A DNA stretch of 64,000 bases. Source: Symsagittifera roscoffensis. Its lineage: Eukaryota; Xenacoelomorpha; Acoela; Convolutidae. The DNA is taken from positions 23,952,177 through 24,016,176 of the forward strand of contig NC_087062.1 in NCBI RefSeq assembly GCF_963678635.1. The letters are read 5' to 3'. Below the pieces are notes generated by a model. That model was given only the letters and a program-made list of their open reading frames with translations. It was not told the origin of the DNA and did no database searches. This document shows, piece by piece, positions 18,132-29,411 of the stretch; the first letter of the stretch is position 1; every line of letters starts with the position of its first letter. A program made the position numbers and the translations under genes.

Positions 18132-18559
18132 TCTAGTAAATGATAAACTTCTGGTTTTTTCAACTTAATGAAAAGGCAGAACGCTATTCCACTCAAATGT
18201 CCCAATAAGCTGTTATTACAGTTCCAGGGCAACATGTAACAGTACGTGGGACCCTGTTGATAAAATTCGTGTATAAATCCGGCCGCATCGTGCAAAATAG
18301 CGTGCAATCGTAAAATTTTGGAATTTTTCAAGTATTTGTCTAAGGAAGAGTTATCAATACCAATCAAGCCACCATAAGGTCTCAACTTAATTAAAATGTC
18401 GTAGTTAAGGTTATCAGAACGAACAAAAAACAGAGAACATGCAGCTAGAAAATAGTTGCGTCGGTTAGAATTATCAGGATAAGTTTGTTTCAAAGACGTA
18501 TAAATTTTGTGAATTATTTTCAAATCAATAGGAGTTACTCTGCTTTTTTGCAATTTCAT
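18125..18559 (-). CDS. Unknown 144-aa Polinton protein
   Basis: Complete frame between two overlapping neighbours (7-nt overlap with the exonuclease-like gene, 35 nt with the upstream gene). The basic N-terminus leads to a globular C-terminal half with HAILHDAAGFIHEF and GPTYCYMLP, then GHLSGIAFCLF. That Gly/Cys/Tyr-rich pattern looks conserved rather than random. No family assigned and no signal peptide; the last hydrophobic run is too short to call a membrane segment. Confidence 0.6.
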   Translation of the reverse strand: MKLQKSRVTPIDLKIIHKIYTSLKQTYPDNSNRRNYFLAACSLFFVRSDNLNYDILIKLRPYGGLIGIDNSSLDKYLKNSKILRLHAILHDAAGFIHEFYQQGPTYCYMLPWNCNNSLLGHLSGIAFCLFIKLKKPEVYHLLEC

Positions 18560-19094
18560 TATTTATTTTTTCCAACACCTCTCCAACCTGCTGAATTTCA
18601 AGCCAGTGGAAATAAAAGTGACCTTGCAAATACCATTTAGTCTCATTAAGATAACGGTGGTAAATAATTAAATAAACCACCGGAAGTTTTTTGTATTTTG
18701 ATAGCTTGTTGAAACATAGACGGATTTTTCTCTCCAAGTCTTTATCAACCCATAATGAGTTAAAGTCAAACGAATAGTCGAATACGTTTTCATAATCAGC
18801 AAGATTCAAATCGCTCACAGTACCATACTTTTGTTTTGTAGAAATGCACCAAGAGATTTGTTGAAGCTCACTCAAATAAAATTGTTCTTTGAAAATTAAC
18901 TCGTATTCTTTCTTTGAAATTTCCTTTGCCCTTTCGAGGAAGACGACGTAGCGTTCATTACTAAATTTGAAAAATGAGTTTTTTTCTGCGGTTGAAAACA
19001 CTCTTAATTGTAAATGTTCATTATCAATATCTTCAGTACACCAAGTTCCCTCTAATTTCATTTTTCTTATTTCAAAATTTGACAAATTTATCAT
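18525..19094 (-). CDS. Unknown 189-aa Polinton protein, first gene from the right TIR
   Basis: ATG at 19094, about 285 bp inside the right TIR. Rich in aromatic and charged residues (FSNERYVVFLERA, YHRYLNETKWYLQGHFYFHW), mostly helical in appearance, with no known motif. An internal Met at residue 12 is an alternative start. It leads the overlapping gene string that continues into the exonuclease-like gene. Terminal genes near the TIR can be early genes, but nothing in the sequence shows that here. Confidence 0.6.
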   Translation of the reverse strand: MINLSNFEIRKMKLEGTWCTEDIDNEHLQLRVFSTAEKNSFFKFSNERYVVFLERAKEISKKEYELIFKEQFYLSELQQISWCISTKQKYGTVSDLNLADYENVFDYSFDFNSLWVDKDLERKIRLCFNKLSKYKKLPVVYLIIYHRYLNETKWYLQGHFYFHWLEIQQVGEVLEKINNEIAKKQSNSY

Positions 19095-19379
19095 TTGGTA
19101 TATTTTGCCCAGAAACGGCCGCCGCCTTTTGAGAGTAACTTCAATTTACTGCCTTTTCACCAAAAAATTTAGGTCAAGTTAAGGAATTAGTTTACTGCTG
19201 CCAACAGTTAAGCTACGCTGCCAAAATGGCCGGCGCATTTTTATTATATACCATAAAAGGCAATTCCCCGTTCACTAACAAATTTCAACTAGGTCGAAAG
19301 TTCATTTGCCCGAAACAAATATAACAATTAATATGATTCATATAATTAACCAGGACCAATAATTAGGACCCCAAAATTT

Positions 19380-19596
19380 GGAATTAGAAAGATTTTTGTA
19401 TCGTGTCCCTTGTTGTTAAGCTAAACTTAGCAAGATCCTAAGTAGGGGGTCTTCTGCTTTTTGGGTGGAAAATTTCTTTCGTTTACAAAATCCTAGGATA
19501 GGGGTCCTCCAAAAAAATAAGGACCCCTTTCCTAGGATTTTGCTTTACGTGAGGACCCCCCCCCCCTTAGGATCCGGGACACGATACAATACTACT
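19380..19596 (-). repeat. Polinton right terminal inverted repeat
   Basis: Reverse complement of the left TIR with a shorter homopolymer (11 C at 19556-19566). It has the same internal fold-back structure: TGTATCGTGTCCC near 19398 and GGGACACGATACA near the outer end, with a central TCCTAGGA hairpin. Confidence 0.95.
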
Positions 19597-19602
19597 ATCC
19601 GC
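19597..19602. repeat. Target-site duplication, right (ATCCGC)
   Basis: Copy of 1285-1290 directly after the right terminus. Confidence 0.95.
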
Positions 19603-20288
19603 ATTGTTTGGTAGATCGCCATTAGGCCAGCACGGACGGTCGTTTTAGTTGCCTCATCAAGCGGAACAAAAATACATTGTCATTCGTAAATCCTGTGGAT
19701 TTAGTTAATATCAGAGTTTATTTTAGGTCCACTTCATTTTCTTTTGTCTATCTTCTTTCAAACAAATTATTGTTTTTTTGCCAGATAATGTTTCTCTCCA
19801 AAACCTTAAAACCGCCTTCATAAACAAATTTTACGACGAATTCAAAAAAAAACTCTCAAAGCGTGGCCCAAAAATATTTTAACGAACATTGTTACCAAAA
19901 TTTATGATAAAAACTTTTCAACTGAAAAAGAGAAGACTTTTTCATGAAACGATCCAGAAAAGAAAATATTTTTTAACATATGAAATGTTTTTGAAGTTCA
20001 GCTTTAATTGATTCTCTTGAGTAGTTATTTTTAAATGTGTAGCTACTTTTTGATTTGAGTTCCTTCTGGTATCTATCGTGTTTAATGCTTGTGCAGTTGA
20101 GGTTTTTCTCAATCGCTGAACTTGGGACTCCGACGATTAATTTTTCGCTTGAAGTTGTACGCAAAAAAAATTTAAGTCAAAATTTTCATGCATTATTTCA
20201 GTATTTGACTCCATCCTGCACTGATGAAAAATAGTTTTAATTCACCTGACTTTTATTTGCAGTGCTCACAAATCATTTTTGTCCCCTG
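19603..20288 (+). repeat. Long inverted repeat, arm 1, inner part
   Basis: Continuation of the arm interrupted at 1290. It is inverted-repeated by about 21850-22540: landmarks are GTAAATCCTGTGGATTTAGTTA, GTTTCTCTCCA, and GAAGTTCAGCTTT with GATTGAT. A short inner piece (about 19700-19745) is in the opposite orientation relative to the other arm. No gene. Confidence 0.8.
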
Positions 20289-21849
20289 AAACTACAACGA
20301 ACAACTTTTGCATTTGCAACTATAATGAAAGTTGCTTATAGCACAAGAAAGATCAGTAATGTAGCAACTTAGCCGACAATTTTTGAGCAGACCCTAGTTG
20401 AGCCGAAAAAACTGACAAAAGAAACACTTGCATTTGCAATAAAATTGCTTGAAGCACGAACAAAATCCGTGATTATTGGCAATTTGGCTGACAAAACTTG
20501 AGCAGACAAATGAAAGCCCGAAAAATCATATTTTACGGAAACTTTTTTTCAATTGCATATAAACTTAAAAAAACAAGGTCCAGCCGAGAAGCGAACCTTA
20601 GACCTAAGGATGGAAAAATGACGGCGTAACCCCTGGGCTAATTGGAAAGGAACCTGAAAAATGTGAGGATTTAAAATTAAAGACACAGAGGCGAAGCGAT
20701 CCCACCGCAAAAGCATTGCAAGCTAGCAGACAGGAAAGGAGAGCCAGTAAATTTAAAAAAACGGAAAAAAAGCTTCGGAAAAACCACAACTAAAAAAACT
20801 TCAAAATGTTGTCAGGAATGATGTTTCATAAAAAGCGTTTAATAAAAATTCAAAAACAATTATCAAGAGAAATTAAATTGTTGTCATGAAAAACTTTTAA
20901 CTATAAATTCTATTCTGAGATTTTTAGCGTTTTGTGCGCTCCGGAGGAAAGCATGCAAATTATGGTTCCCTCAAACCGAGTAAATATAAGTCCAAATCAT
21001 ATACTCCGACAAAATTTTTCAGCGAAAAAAAAAACAAAATATATACGAAGTCAAGGTTAGTAGAATTACAAACTGCAGGAGTAAAATGATATATAAAAAG
21101 CAACTAAAAGAAAAACTGCGCACACTAAAAAATACATTTGCAAGATGTGGAAGCTAAGCCGAAAAACATAAGCAGACAATTTTTTTAACGGAATATCTCC
21201 CGTTGGTTTTTTTTTTAAAAAAAAAAAACAGCTATCCCAGGCGTATTCGCTTCCTCCAGACTCAGTGTGCCTGAGACGCTTACAAACTTAAATTCATTAT
21301 GAGCCAAAATACCAAGTGATTCTGTTAAACAAGTTGTTAACCCGAAAAAGTCTACATTTCGATTTGATAACGCTCACTAATCGCAAGCCTAATAAAGAGT
21401 TTTATTCAGTAGAAAATGTACGGCTCCAAAAGGGGTTACTCATTCGAACCTTTCATAAGCAGACCTTTATTTTTAACACCAGCCCTACATGAACACCAAC
21501 CATTTAAATTTTTGATTAAAGAAACTGCCAGTTAAAATAAATGGTTGCGCAGGAATGGCACCCATCGAACACAAAGAAAAACCCCATTCGAGAGCATATC
21601 GAAATTCAATTTCAAATAATTGTGCCATTTATTTCTGAAAACTAACGTCTTTTAAATATCTCGGAACTCATCTGAACAGTAAACTGAATTTTCATCTTAT
21701 CCTTTATCAGGTAGAAAATGAAGCGTTTTAGTTTAGTGGAGCTTTTTTAATTTGATAAAAACTTTAATAGGACCGCAGTTATAACTTTCCTTGAGTTGTT
21801 ATGTTCAACCAATCATTCAAAACTGGATACTTAGCTTATTAAAACACGG
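20289..21849. other. Loop between inverted-repeat arms
   Basis: About 1.56 kb with no gene recognised. A second tRNA-like block on the minus strand (20581-20650) has box A-like TTAGCCCAGGGG and box B-like GGTTCGCTTCT and may be another SINE head. The rest is AT-rich with short poly-A and poly-T tracts. Confidence 0.55.
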
Positions 21850-23562
21850 ACAAAAATAATTTGTTAGAACTGCAAATGAAAGTCAGAATTAGAAGTATTT
21901 TCCATCAGCGCAAGATGGATTAAATTATTAAAATAATGCATAAAAATTTTACTTGAATTTTTTTGCGTAGGAAAATTTGAACTTCACGCAAAAAATTAAT
22001 TGTCGAAGAGCCAAGTTTGAGAGAAGCCACAACTGAACAAGCGTTAAACACGAAAGATACCAAAAGGAACAAATCAAAAGTAGCTATAGTTAACAATAAA
22101 TTCTCAAGAGGATCAATCAAAGCTGAACTTCGAAATTATGTTGAATTGTGTTTAAAAATATTTTCTCGTCTGGGCCAGTTTCATGAAGAAAGCTTCTTTT
22201 TTCAGTTGAAAAGTTTTAATCATAAATTTTGGTATCAATGTTCGAAACAATAATTTTTGAGCAATGCTTTGAGAGAACTTTTTTCATTGAATCGTAGAAA
22301 TTTTTTACGAAGGCGGTTTCAAGGTTATGGAGAGAAACAATAAATGACAAAAAAAATTGTTTGAAGACAGACAGTGGATTTAGTTAATATCAAAGATTGT
22401 TATTTTAAGGCATCCTCATTTTCTTCTAACTAAATCCACAGGATTTACAAACGGAAAATTATTTTTGTTCTCCTCTTAATGAGGCACCTAAAATGACTGG
22501 CCGCACTGCCCTAATGGCGTTCTCCCAAACTAAGCGGATTTATATTGCAACTTTTCATAAAACACTCTATAATTAAAACAAAGTACATTTTCAGTAATAT
22601 AAAGTAAGCAAAGTACTCTAATCAAAATAGTTTATTACAAAACAACGAAACATAACATCGCAACACTTGCGATAGCAGACAAGCATAGCATTGCTAGCTA
22701 GCAGACAAAATGAAATGAAAGCCACTAAGTCATAAACATATAACTTATATATTTTTATTTAAAAATCAAGCCCTGGCCGAATTCGAACCTAGGCCTTTAG
22801 ACTTTCTAGTAGTTTGTACCTCTAGGCCAAGGTTACTGTAGAGGAGCTATAAAAACTGACTTTATTATCAATCAGGATATCAAATCAAATAATTCTGTTC
22901 AACTAGTAGTTAACCTTAAGAAGATCAATTTGTTTACTTTCGTATACAGTCTTTAATCCCAATTGATAACGCTTGCTTATCACAAGCCGTAGAAAAGCAT
23001 CAAACCATTTGAATCAAAAAATGACTAAAACACATTTTAAGAAGAGGGATTAAAAACAAAACTTAAACAAAGTTGGAAAAAAATTTTTCAAAGAGAACCA
23101 ACAAGTTTAAGCAATAGTTGAATCAAAATCACCTGACACGACTGGAAATTATTAGACAGTTTTTGGAGAGAAACAACCCGAGAGAGTTGAAGCCGACATA
23201 CAAACAGCAGAAGTTTACCCAAACTGTTTAACAACGCTAAGAAAAATCATATTGCAATAATTAGCATGCACCACCTACACAGCAAACGTATGAGCCCACA
23301 TTTTTTATTACAGTTTATATAAGTAGTACATGAGATGAGTGCATTTACTCTTTCTGATTTTACTTATCTGTGAACAAATTTATTCATGGAAAATGTATTT
23401 TATAATCGTTTTTCCATAGAGTTGACCTTCATGCCTGGAACAACAACTTAAGTGTTTAAATTTAGCCTGTGTTTTTTTCGAAGAAAACTGTCCACCTGAA
23501 AAAAGAATAATAATCGGATCATCATTTGCCTGCTTTTTTGTCGAATTAGTTGACACTGCACA
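21850..23562 (-). repeat. Long inverted repeat, arm 2 (uninterrupted)
   Basis: Inverted counterpart of arm 1 without the Polinton. Read on the minus strand, the region around 22535-22560 gives ATAAATCCGCTTAGTTTGG, the unoccupied equivalent of the insertion site. It carries the inverted tRNA-like block at 22771-22832. No transposase gene is seen. Confidence 0.8.
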
Positions 23563-25561
23563 GAATTTTTGCCTATAATTTTTGCCGGCAAGATAGTTAA
23601 GCCGGCATTTAAATTTATGAAAGATCCCTCGCGTTCAAACTAGAAAATCTAAAAAAAACTTAACCATTGCAAAGTACGATACAGCTTAAACGTGAAAAAA
23701 TTCCTTCATTAAACATGCAAAAATAAAACGTTGTGAGAACTTAAGCATGGCCGAGTAAGTGAAGCCCGAGTTTACCCAACTCCTGAAAGCACATTCGCAG
23801 TATCCAGCTACAAAGTTGGGAATTACAAATCTTTTGAACTCTTAAAAACTAAGCTTTCTTAAAAATTAAAAAAGAAATCATAAAACTCGTTATAACTCGA
23901 AAACATCAAGGAATTGAATAGTCATACTTTAAGGCAAGAGTTGTAACAGCTGAAAGTACCTGACAGCATCTAAGTACAGGTAGAGAATTGCAACGGTCGT
24001 GATTATTTTTTAATTTAAGTTTCCTGAAAATTTCTAATTTCAAAGAAAAAATTTCTAGAACAATTTATGATTGGCGCTTTTTTGATAACATTAACCCAGC
24101 TTGAGAATACTGAATCAATTGATAAAGTTTTTATTCCGCTGGGAAAAATAAATGCCATTTTCGAAACTAGAAAACCTTCACGTTTTGCGCCATTTCCACG
24201 TTCGTATTTGGAGAGTGTAATTTACTTCACTTTCAGCAGATGAACTTCAATTGCTCTCAAAAAGTGCATTAAACCTATGTGCATCAATATTTTGAGCCTT
24301 TTTCCCGATCAAAAAAATACAAACAAAAAAAAACAGCAAGACCTATATAAGAGTCTTCACTACGTTCATGACTCTTAAAAAATGCTCAACCATTGCAATT
24401 TACGATACAGCTTTAACGTGAAAGAAATTCTTTCGTTAAACATGTTAAAATAACACGTTGGAAAAGCTTAAGCATGGGAAGATAATGAAGCCCGCATTTT
24501 TACATACAATAGACAGATTGCAGAGGTTTTCTAAAAAAGCTATTATTGAATATGAAAATCATATTCTCCATGACCATTTTCGGGATCATGCAGACAATTT
24601 CAATATCCTTCAATTTTCTCTGCTAAATCAAAATGGCTGACATAAAGAATGCCGACAACATTTTGGAAATGCTTCTCCGTAAGACATTCTTAATCGCATA
24701 ATTGGACAGTGAAATAATACGTACCATCGTATTTTCCTCATTAAGTGCTTGTACAAGTCTAAGCTCGCACTGATTTGCCAGTTGAAATACTATTAGCCTT
24801 TTGGGGCAAAATGCATTTTAAACACGGATAGCCGGTTGCTGTGCAAGTAGCACAAAATGTTCCGACATAGTCTAAAAAATACAAACTTAACTTCAAATTA
24901 GTGTCGCTTTTATCTGCGTGGTGTGATAAAATGATCTGAACGAAAAATTGGAACTGAAGACTATTCGACAATCTTGGTAAAATAGGCCAAAATCATAGAA
25001 AAATGACTAAATCAATTTTTTTTTGAATTTTTGCAGTTTTAACTTCCAAATGCCTAAAAAACCCTAACCAACTTTTTTCAAGTAATGCTAAGTTTTCATT
25101 GCCTAAATTAAGCAAAAATCAAAAAATTTTCAAATGCTCGGAACATTAACCTTGTTAAAGCTAGAAAAGATAAAAAGACTGAGTCGTAACTGAATACTGG
25201 TTGAGATCAAATTATATTTTCAAATTTCAAAAACAACACATTATTCTCCCAAACAATCGTCAAAATTTATATTTGAACAAATTGATCAAAAAATATTAAC
25301 TTCGTTCAATATTGAAAGAAAGCATATTCGCCATTATTAAGTTAACACTAGGATAATTTTCAAATTCAGTGCACCAATCACCAATCCAAATTTCAACCTA
25401 TCAGACACTTTCACAATAAACACTTTAAATATTTCACATAATGTAATGCCCCATAATAAACTGCAGCAGTCCAATAATAAATAAAGTAGTTCGAAAATCA
25501 GTCAAAACAAGCTTTGTGAAAATTGTGGTCGTTTTGGTCTGATTTAGGCAGGGATTTGATC
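23563..25561. other. Repeat-rich non-coding DNA
   Basis: No gene recognised. A segment of about 120 bp near 23660-23780 recurs at about 24385-24500 (CGATACAGCTT.AACGTGAAA, TTAAGCATGG). The stretch about 24055-24300 is one of three copies of a local repeat whose other copies lie in SLD5 intron 2. Confidence 0.55.
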
Positions 25562-25741
25562 CAGGGGCGGATTTAGGCACCTCTCCCCCCCCCCTCAGGG
25601 ATTCGACCCCTTGCCGACCCAAAGGGTCGCCCTTTGTACTATTTTGAGATATCCATATTTGAAGACGAACCCTAAAAACTTTCTAAATTGTTTTTTCGAA
25701 AATCAGCCCCCTCAATCGAGAAAACCTTAGATCCGCCCCTG
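25562..25741. mobile_element. Short MITE with CAGGGGCGGAT termini (hAT-like)
   Basis: Starts CAGGGGCGGATTTAGG and ends with the inverted CCTTAGATCCGCCCCTG, 180 bp. The flanking 8-mers ATTTGATC and GTTTGACC agree at 6 of 8 positions, as expected for an old 8-bp hAT target duplication. A third terminus of the same type ends at 26028. Termini of this form are typical of hAT-type non-autonomous elements. Confidence 0.65.
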
Positions 25742-25744
25742 GTT

Positions 25745-26028
25745 TGACCGACCCTCTGCCTACCCAATACTATTTTGAGAGATCCTTTTTCGCTGAATAA
25801 CCCAAAAATTTTTCTTGAGGCTCCAATGTATTCTAATTATGAGGGGAGTGCGCGCGCCGAAAGAAGGTAATTCTCTGGTCCAAAACGTGCCTAAAAACGC
25901 TTTTTTGGCCTATTTTCTAAAATAAAATTTGGTCGAAATAGGGTCTTTATAGTGATTTGAGAGACCTTAGAAAATCAACTTGATCGACCTAAGAAAAGGT
26001 CGCTTGAAAAAACCTAGATCCGCCCCTG
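25745..26028. repeat. Dispersed MITE-like repeat, copy 1
   Basis: Ends with ACCTAGATCCGCCCCTG. Its middle (AATTATGAGGGG, then GCGCGCGCC, CCTAAAAACGC and AATAGGGTC) reappears at about 42170-42510. It lies 140 bp past the stop codon of SLD5. Confidence 0.55.
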
Positions 26029-26167
26029 GTTTTAATGAACAGCTTCCAAGTCCTGGACTGCTACGTACAACAGCAACAGCTTTAATAAAGAATCTGCGAA
26101 CCATTTTTTGCGCTTTTCGTGACGAGGAACTCAAAAGAGCCATTGCCTAGAGTTCATTCATTTCGAT

Positions 26168-29100
26168 TCAAATGAGACTTAGCGAGTCATTTTCCACGAG
26201 AGGCGCTATCGTTTTGTACTTGACCAGGTACTGAGTTCCCTCTGTCAAATCCACAACACCCTCCGGGTCATTTTCGTCGATGAGCACCTATGAAACAAAC
26301 CGATTCCAAATATTTTCCTAACAAACCGATTCCAAAGCACCAATCTCTCTACAGCCTAACAACTAGTTTGTTTTGTTCGGTCATTAATGACTTGATTAGT
26401 TCGGTCATTAAAAACACGCCAAGGTTTGATAAAAATAAATACAATACAAAAAAAATTCATCACAGAAAAAAGGAATAAAACGTTTATATTTTATTATTTC
26501 CAAGTCGTAAAGTTAGCTTTGAGCCACAACTCGGGGTTTTCTGACACGGGGAGCATGACTTAAGGCCCAATTAGATTCAATACAACTTCAAAATTCACCG
26601 TTTTTCTCGACTTTCAGAAGTTCTCATTGCAAATAAAAAAAAACTTCAAAGGCAAATCTTATGTTTAGTTGTGGCACCTGTCACCCTCTTTCGCGTTGAG
26701 TTTTCAAACAAACTATTTGTGTAACTACTTGCCTGTTTCTGTGTTTGGTTCACTTTGAGAAACACGTAGTGGTTAAGGTTAGGTTCCCGTGTCAGGAACT
26801 GATCCTCCAACTTCCGGATACCAAGAGGAAGCTTATCCAAGACCTGACTTTGTAACTGTGTCTTGTACAGCTGCTCAAGTTTGATGGCGAATTGTAACTC
26901 TTCTGGTGACATTTTGCTGTAAGCTTGTGGTGGTTGCGATCTGTATTGCTGAAACAAGAGTTCGCTTGTTTATTATGGAAAGATAATAAAAACTATTTTG
27001 AAAGTTCAATAACTTTTAATAGATGTTTGAAAATGAAAATTAACAATTTTTGAGTCTGAGCACACATTTTGATCTTTAACATTTTTGATAAAAAATAATG
27101 TTTCTCTGCAACAATGCGCAATCTTTACTGTGCAATTTTCCTGTGCACAAAATTTTCCGACCAAGACAATTCAAAAACATAGTCAACAGCCTGTTAGAAA
27201 AGTGTCAATGAACGCAGAGATTGAAAACAGACTTTGCACCGAACGTTTTTCAATTTTCGATTTTCAACAAAATATATAGCCCTAAAGTTTTTTAAATTAC
27301 AAGAACAGCTTATGATTGACAATTTTTTTTTGATACAACCCAATTGTAGAATAGTGGATATCTGTTAAATTGTAATCCATTTTCGAAACTAGAAGTCGTT
27401 GACTTTTAAGCTGCCGTTTATGCTTTTGTAATCAGAGAGTGTGATTTGTCTTCCTTTAACAAAGGAACTTCAATTGAAGTTAAACGAAATCAAAAATCGA
27501 ACAAAAGATCAAATTTTCGACATTCTCAAAAGATCATCAAACCTAAGTGCCTTCACTACGTTCATTGGAACTAAATAAATTCAAAACATTTTTTACACAG
27601 AGGCAAAGCTGCAAGTCCGCAAACATCAGCGAGAAAGCGGTAAAGATTCAAGAGCTTTAAAATGCACAAAAACTCAAAATTTGGTTGTACCAATTTGGAA
27701 TGTCACTAAAGGCAATAACACTAAATTTGCATGTAAAAAATTATAGTGATTTAAACCAAATAGCGTAAAATTTATGCATTTCAAAAATTTCTCGAAGTAT
27801 ATCGAGTTGGAGAGTTTCTGAAATTGAAATTTGATTTACATTTAGTTTTTAATTTTTGTTTCCAATTTTTCTTGACACTTCTTGAGATTTTTTCATATTT
27901 CACTAGGAATCAAATTCACGACTAATAGGGCTCAATAATATACCACATTTGCCGCTGTACTACCTTTCTTTGAGGTAGCCAAAAATAAGGAAAACCATTT
28001 ATAGAACGTAGTTCCTTTCCACTTCATGAAATGGGCGGAACAATAAAACAAAACTGCATCAAAGAATTTAAAAATTGTAGACATTTCGCACATTTCCAGG
28101 CAATTTTAAAATGCAAACAACCTCGGATGAAAACCTAATAATATAACCAAATGATAGTTGGAAAAAAAGTAATAAAGCAGGGAAACTGAAAAACAAACCG
28201 ACTTAATTTTTCAAAAATCTTCAACTTTTGAATTTCGAATAAAAAATTAGATGGCCTTAAAACTCAGTGAATTTGTAGAACAATTTATGATGGACACGTT
28301 TTTGTTAAAATTAACCCAATTTGAGAAAACTGGATTAATAGGTAAAATTTTTATTTCGCTGGGATATCTGATAATTAACTTCCATTTTCAAAATTGGAAG
28401 TCGATCACGTTTTTCGTGACCTGTTACAATTTTGCTGTTCGATAGGAGTTTGCCTTCCTTTTAACAATAGAAATGCACTGAACTTTACAAAATCACAAGT
28501 CAAACCGCGAAAAATCAAAATTGAGCGTGAACAGATTTTAAGACTTTTTCCTGAGACGTTCATTATTGTTAAAAACACAAAGATTATGAGAAATATAAAC
28601 TTACTTGTAGTAAATAAAACACGTGCTGTTCAATTTTGTTTAGTCTCAGTCGGAGGTAACTAGAAACAAGATATCGAATCCTCTGAATTTCCATCTGGTG
28701 GATCTCCATGCGAAGATGATCCGAATCAACGGACGAAGTACTAGCATTTCTCTCCCGGATCAGACCGGCTACTCTCTCTAATTTACGCCCCATGGAGCTA
28801 ATCTGGTCAAGCAGGCAAGTCACTAACTCATATTTGGAGTCCAACAAGTCTGGAGCAAACCTCTCGTTGATCCAGGCAGTTTTTAACTGATTAATGACCT
28901 ATAATCATAATTTGAGGAAATTAAAATTACGTCTTTTTACAATTCAGTGTGATTTAATCCTTGTCTGAAAGCTAATTCTTTTTGAGACCTAAGTCCGACA
29001 AGTCTAATTTTCTTATTGTTCAGATCACTCTCGCAAGTGGTCTGAATCTTAATTTGGAATGACTTAATTATCCGCTAGCTGCCTAGGTTGAGGGTCTGAA

Positions 29101-29411
29101 GCTATATAGCTGCATGCCATGACCTATAAGTAAGGCTTATTAATTTTCAGAACCCTAGGTTTCACCTCTTGCGCTGAAAGCTCAATTTCGTCATCTGCAA
29201 TAGCATCATTTCCATCTTGCAACTCTGGTGGAAGCCCCACAATATCATCGAGCAACGTACTTGCATAACTCTTCTGAGCAGTGGAAGATTGACTCCGTGA
29301 TTGCGATGCAGAAGTACCGTTTTCCATGCTTCGACTACTTGTAACAGAATTCAAGTTTCCATCACCAGGGGGAAAACTATCATCATCGAGAAAAAGAGGG
29401 TCAATGTCCAT
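26168..29411 (-). CDS. GINS4: GINS complex subunit Sld5 (GINS4), host gene, four exons
   Basis: Part of the GINS tetramer of the replicative CMG helicase. Exons 29411-29166, 28898-28605, 26948-26733 and 26287-26168 sum to 876 nt (291 aa); every junction is phase 0. Family marks are TAWINERFAPDLL, then HQMEIQRIRYLVSSYLRLRLNKIE (A domain), SPEELQFA and NLNHYVFLKV, and the C-terminal B domain with GTQYLVKYKTIAPLV and terminal SLI. Splice sites: AAGAG|GTGAAA to TTATAG, CTACAA|GTAAGT to TTTCAG, and a GC-AG intron (AACAG|GCAAGT to CATAG). The Ser-rich N-terminus makes it about 70 residues longer than typical; a later Met (about residue 30) is possible. Complete, with no lesion. Intron 2 (1,656 bp) holds two local repeats. 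Confidence 0.93.
27300..27560. repeat. Local dispersed repeat in SLD5 intron 2, copy 1
   Basis: Similar to about 24060-24340 and 28265-28500: shared TTATGATTG, CCATTTTCGAAACTAGAAG, GAGAGTGTGATTT and CTTCACTACGTTCAT segments. Non-coding. Confidence 0.5.
28265..28500. repeat. Local dispersed repeat in SLD5 intron 2, copy 2
   Basis: Shares ACAATTTATGATGG, TTAACCCAATTTGAGAA and TTTATTTCGCTGGGA with 24060-24290, and the CCATTTTC.AAA.T.GAAGTCG segment with 27385. Non-coding. Confidence 0.5.

Larger units (their letters stand above)
1291..19596 (-). mobile_element. Polinton/Maverick element, 18,306 bp, structurally complete
   Basis: The element is delimited by TIRs starting AGTAGTATTGTATCGTGTCCC and by a perfect 6-bp target duplication. 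It encodes the Polinton hallmark set: protein-primed polymerase B, retroviral-type DDE integrase, packaging ATPase, adenain-like cysteine protease, major (double jelly-roll) and minor capsid proteins, plus several small conserved proteins. Most genes are on the minus strand, tightly packed, often overlapping by 1-50 nt. polB reads toward the left TIR and the exonuclease/integrase side lies to the right. Families of this kind integrate through the DDE integrase and replicate by protein priming, and the capsid genes imply a virion stage. Several genes carry single nonsense or frameshift lesions, so this copy is probably not autonomous. Confidence 0.97.

Noticed and set aside
21920-22253. Short frames on both strands in arm 2
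   Set aside because: The related peptide in arm 1 is only partly alike and broken by different indels; no support for a gene.
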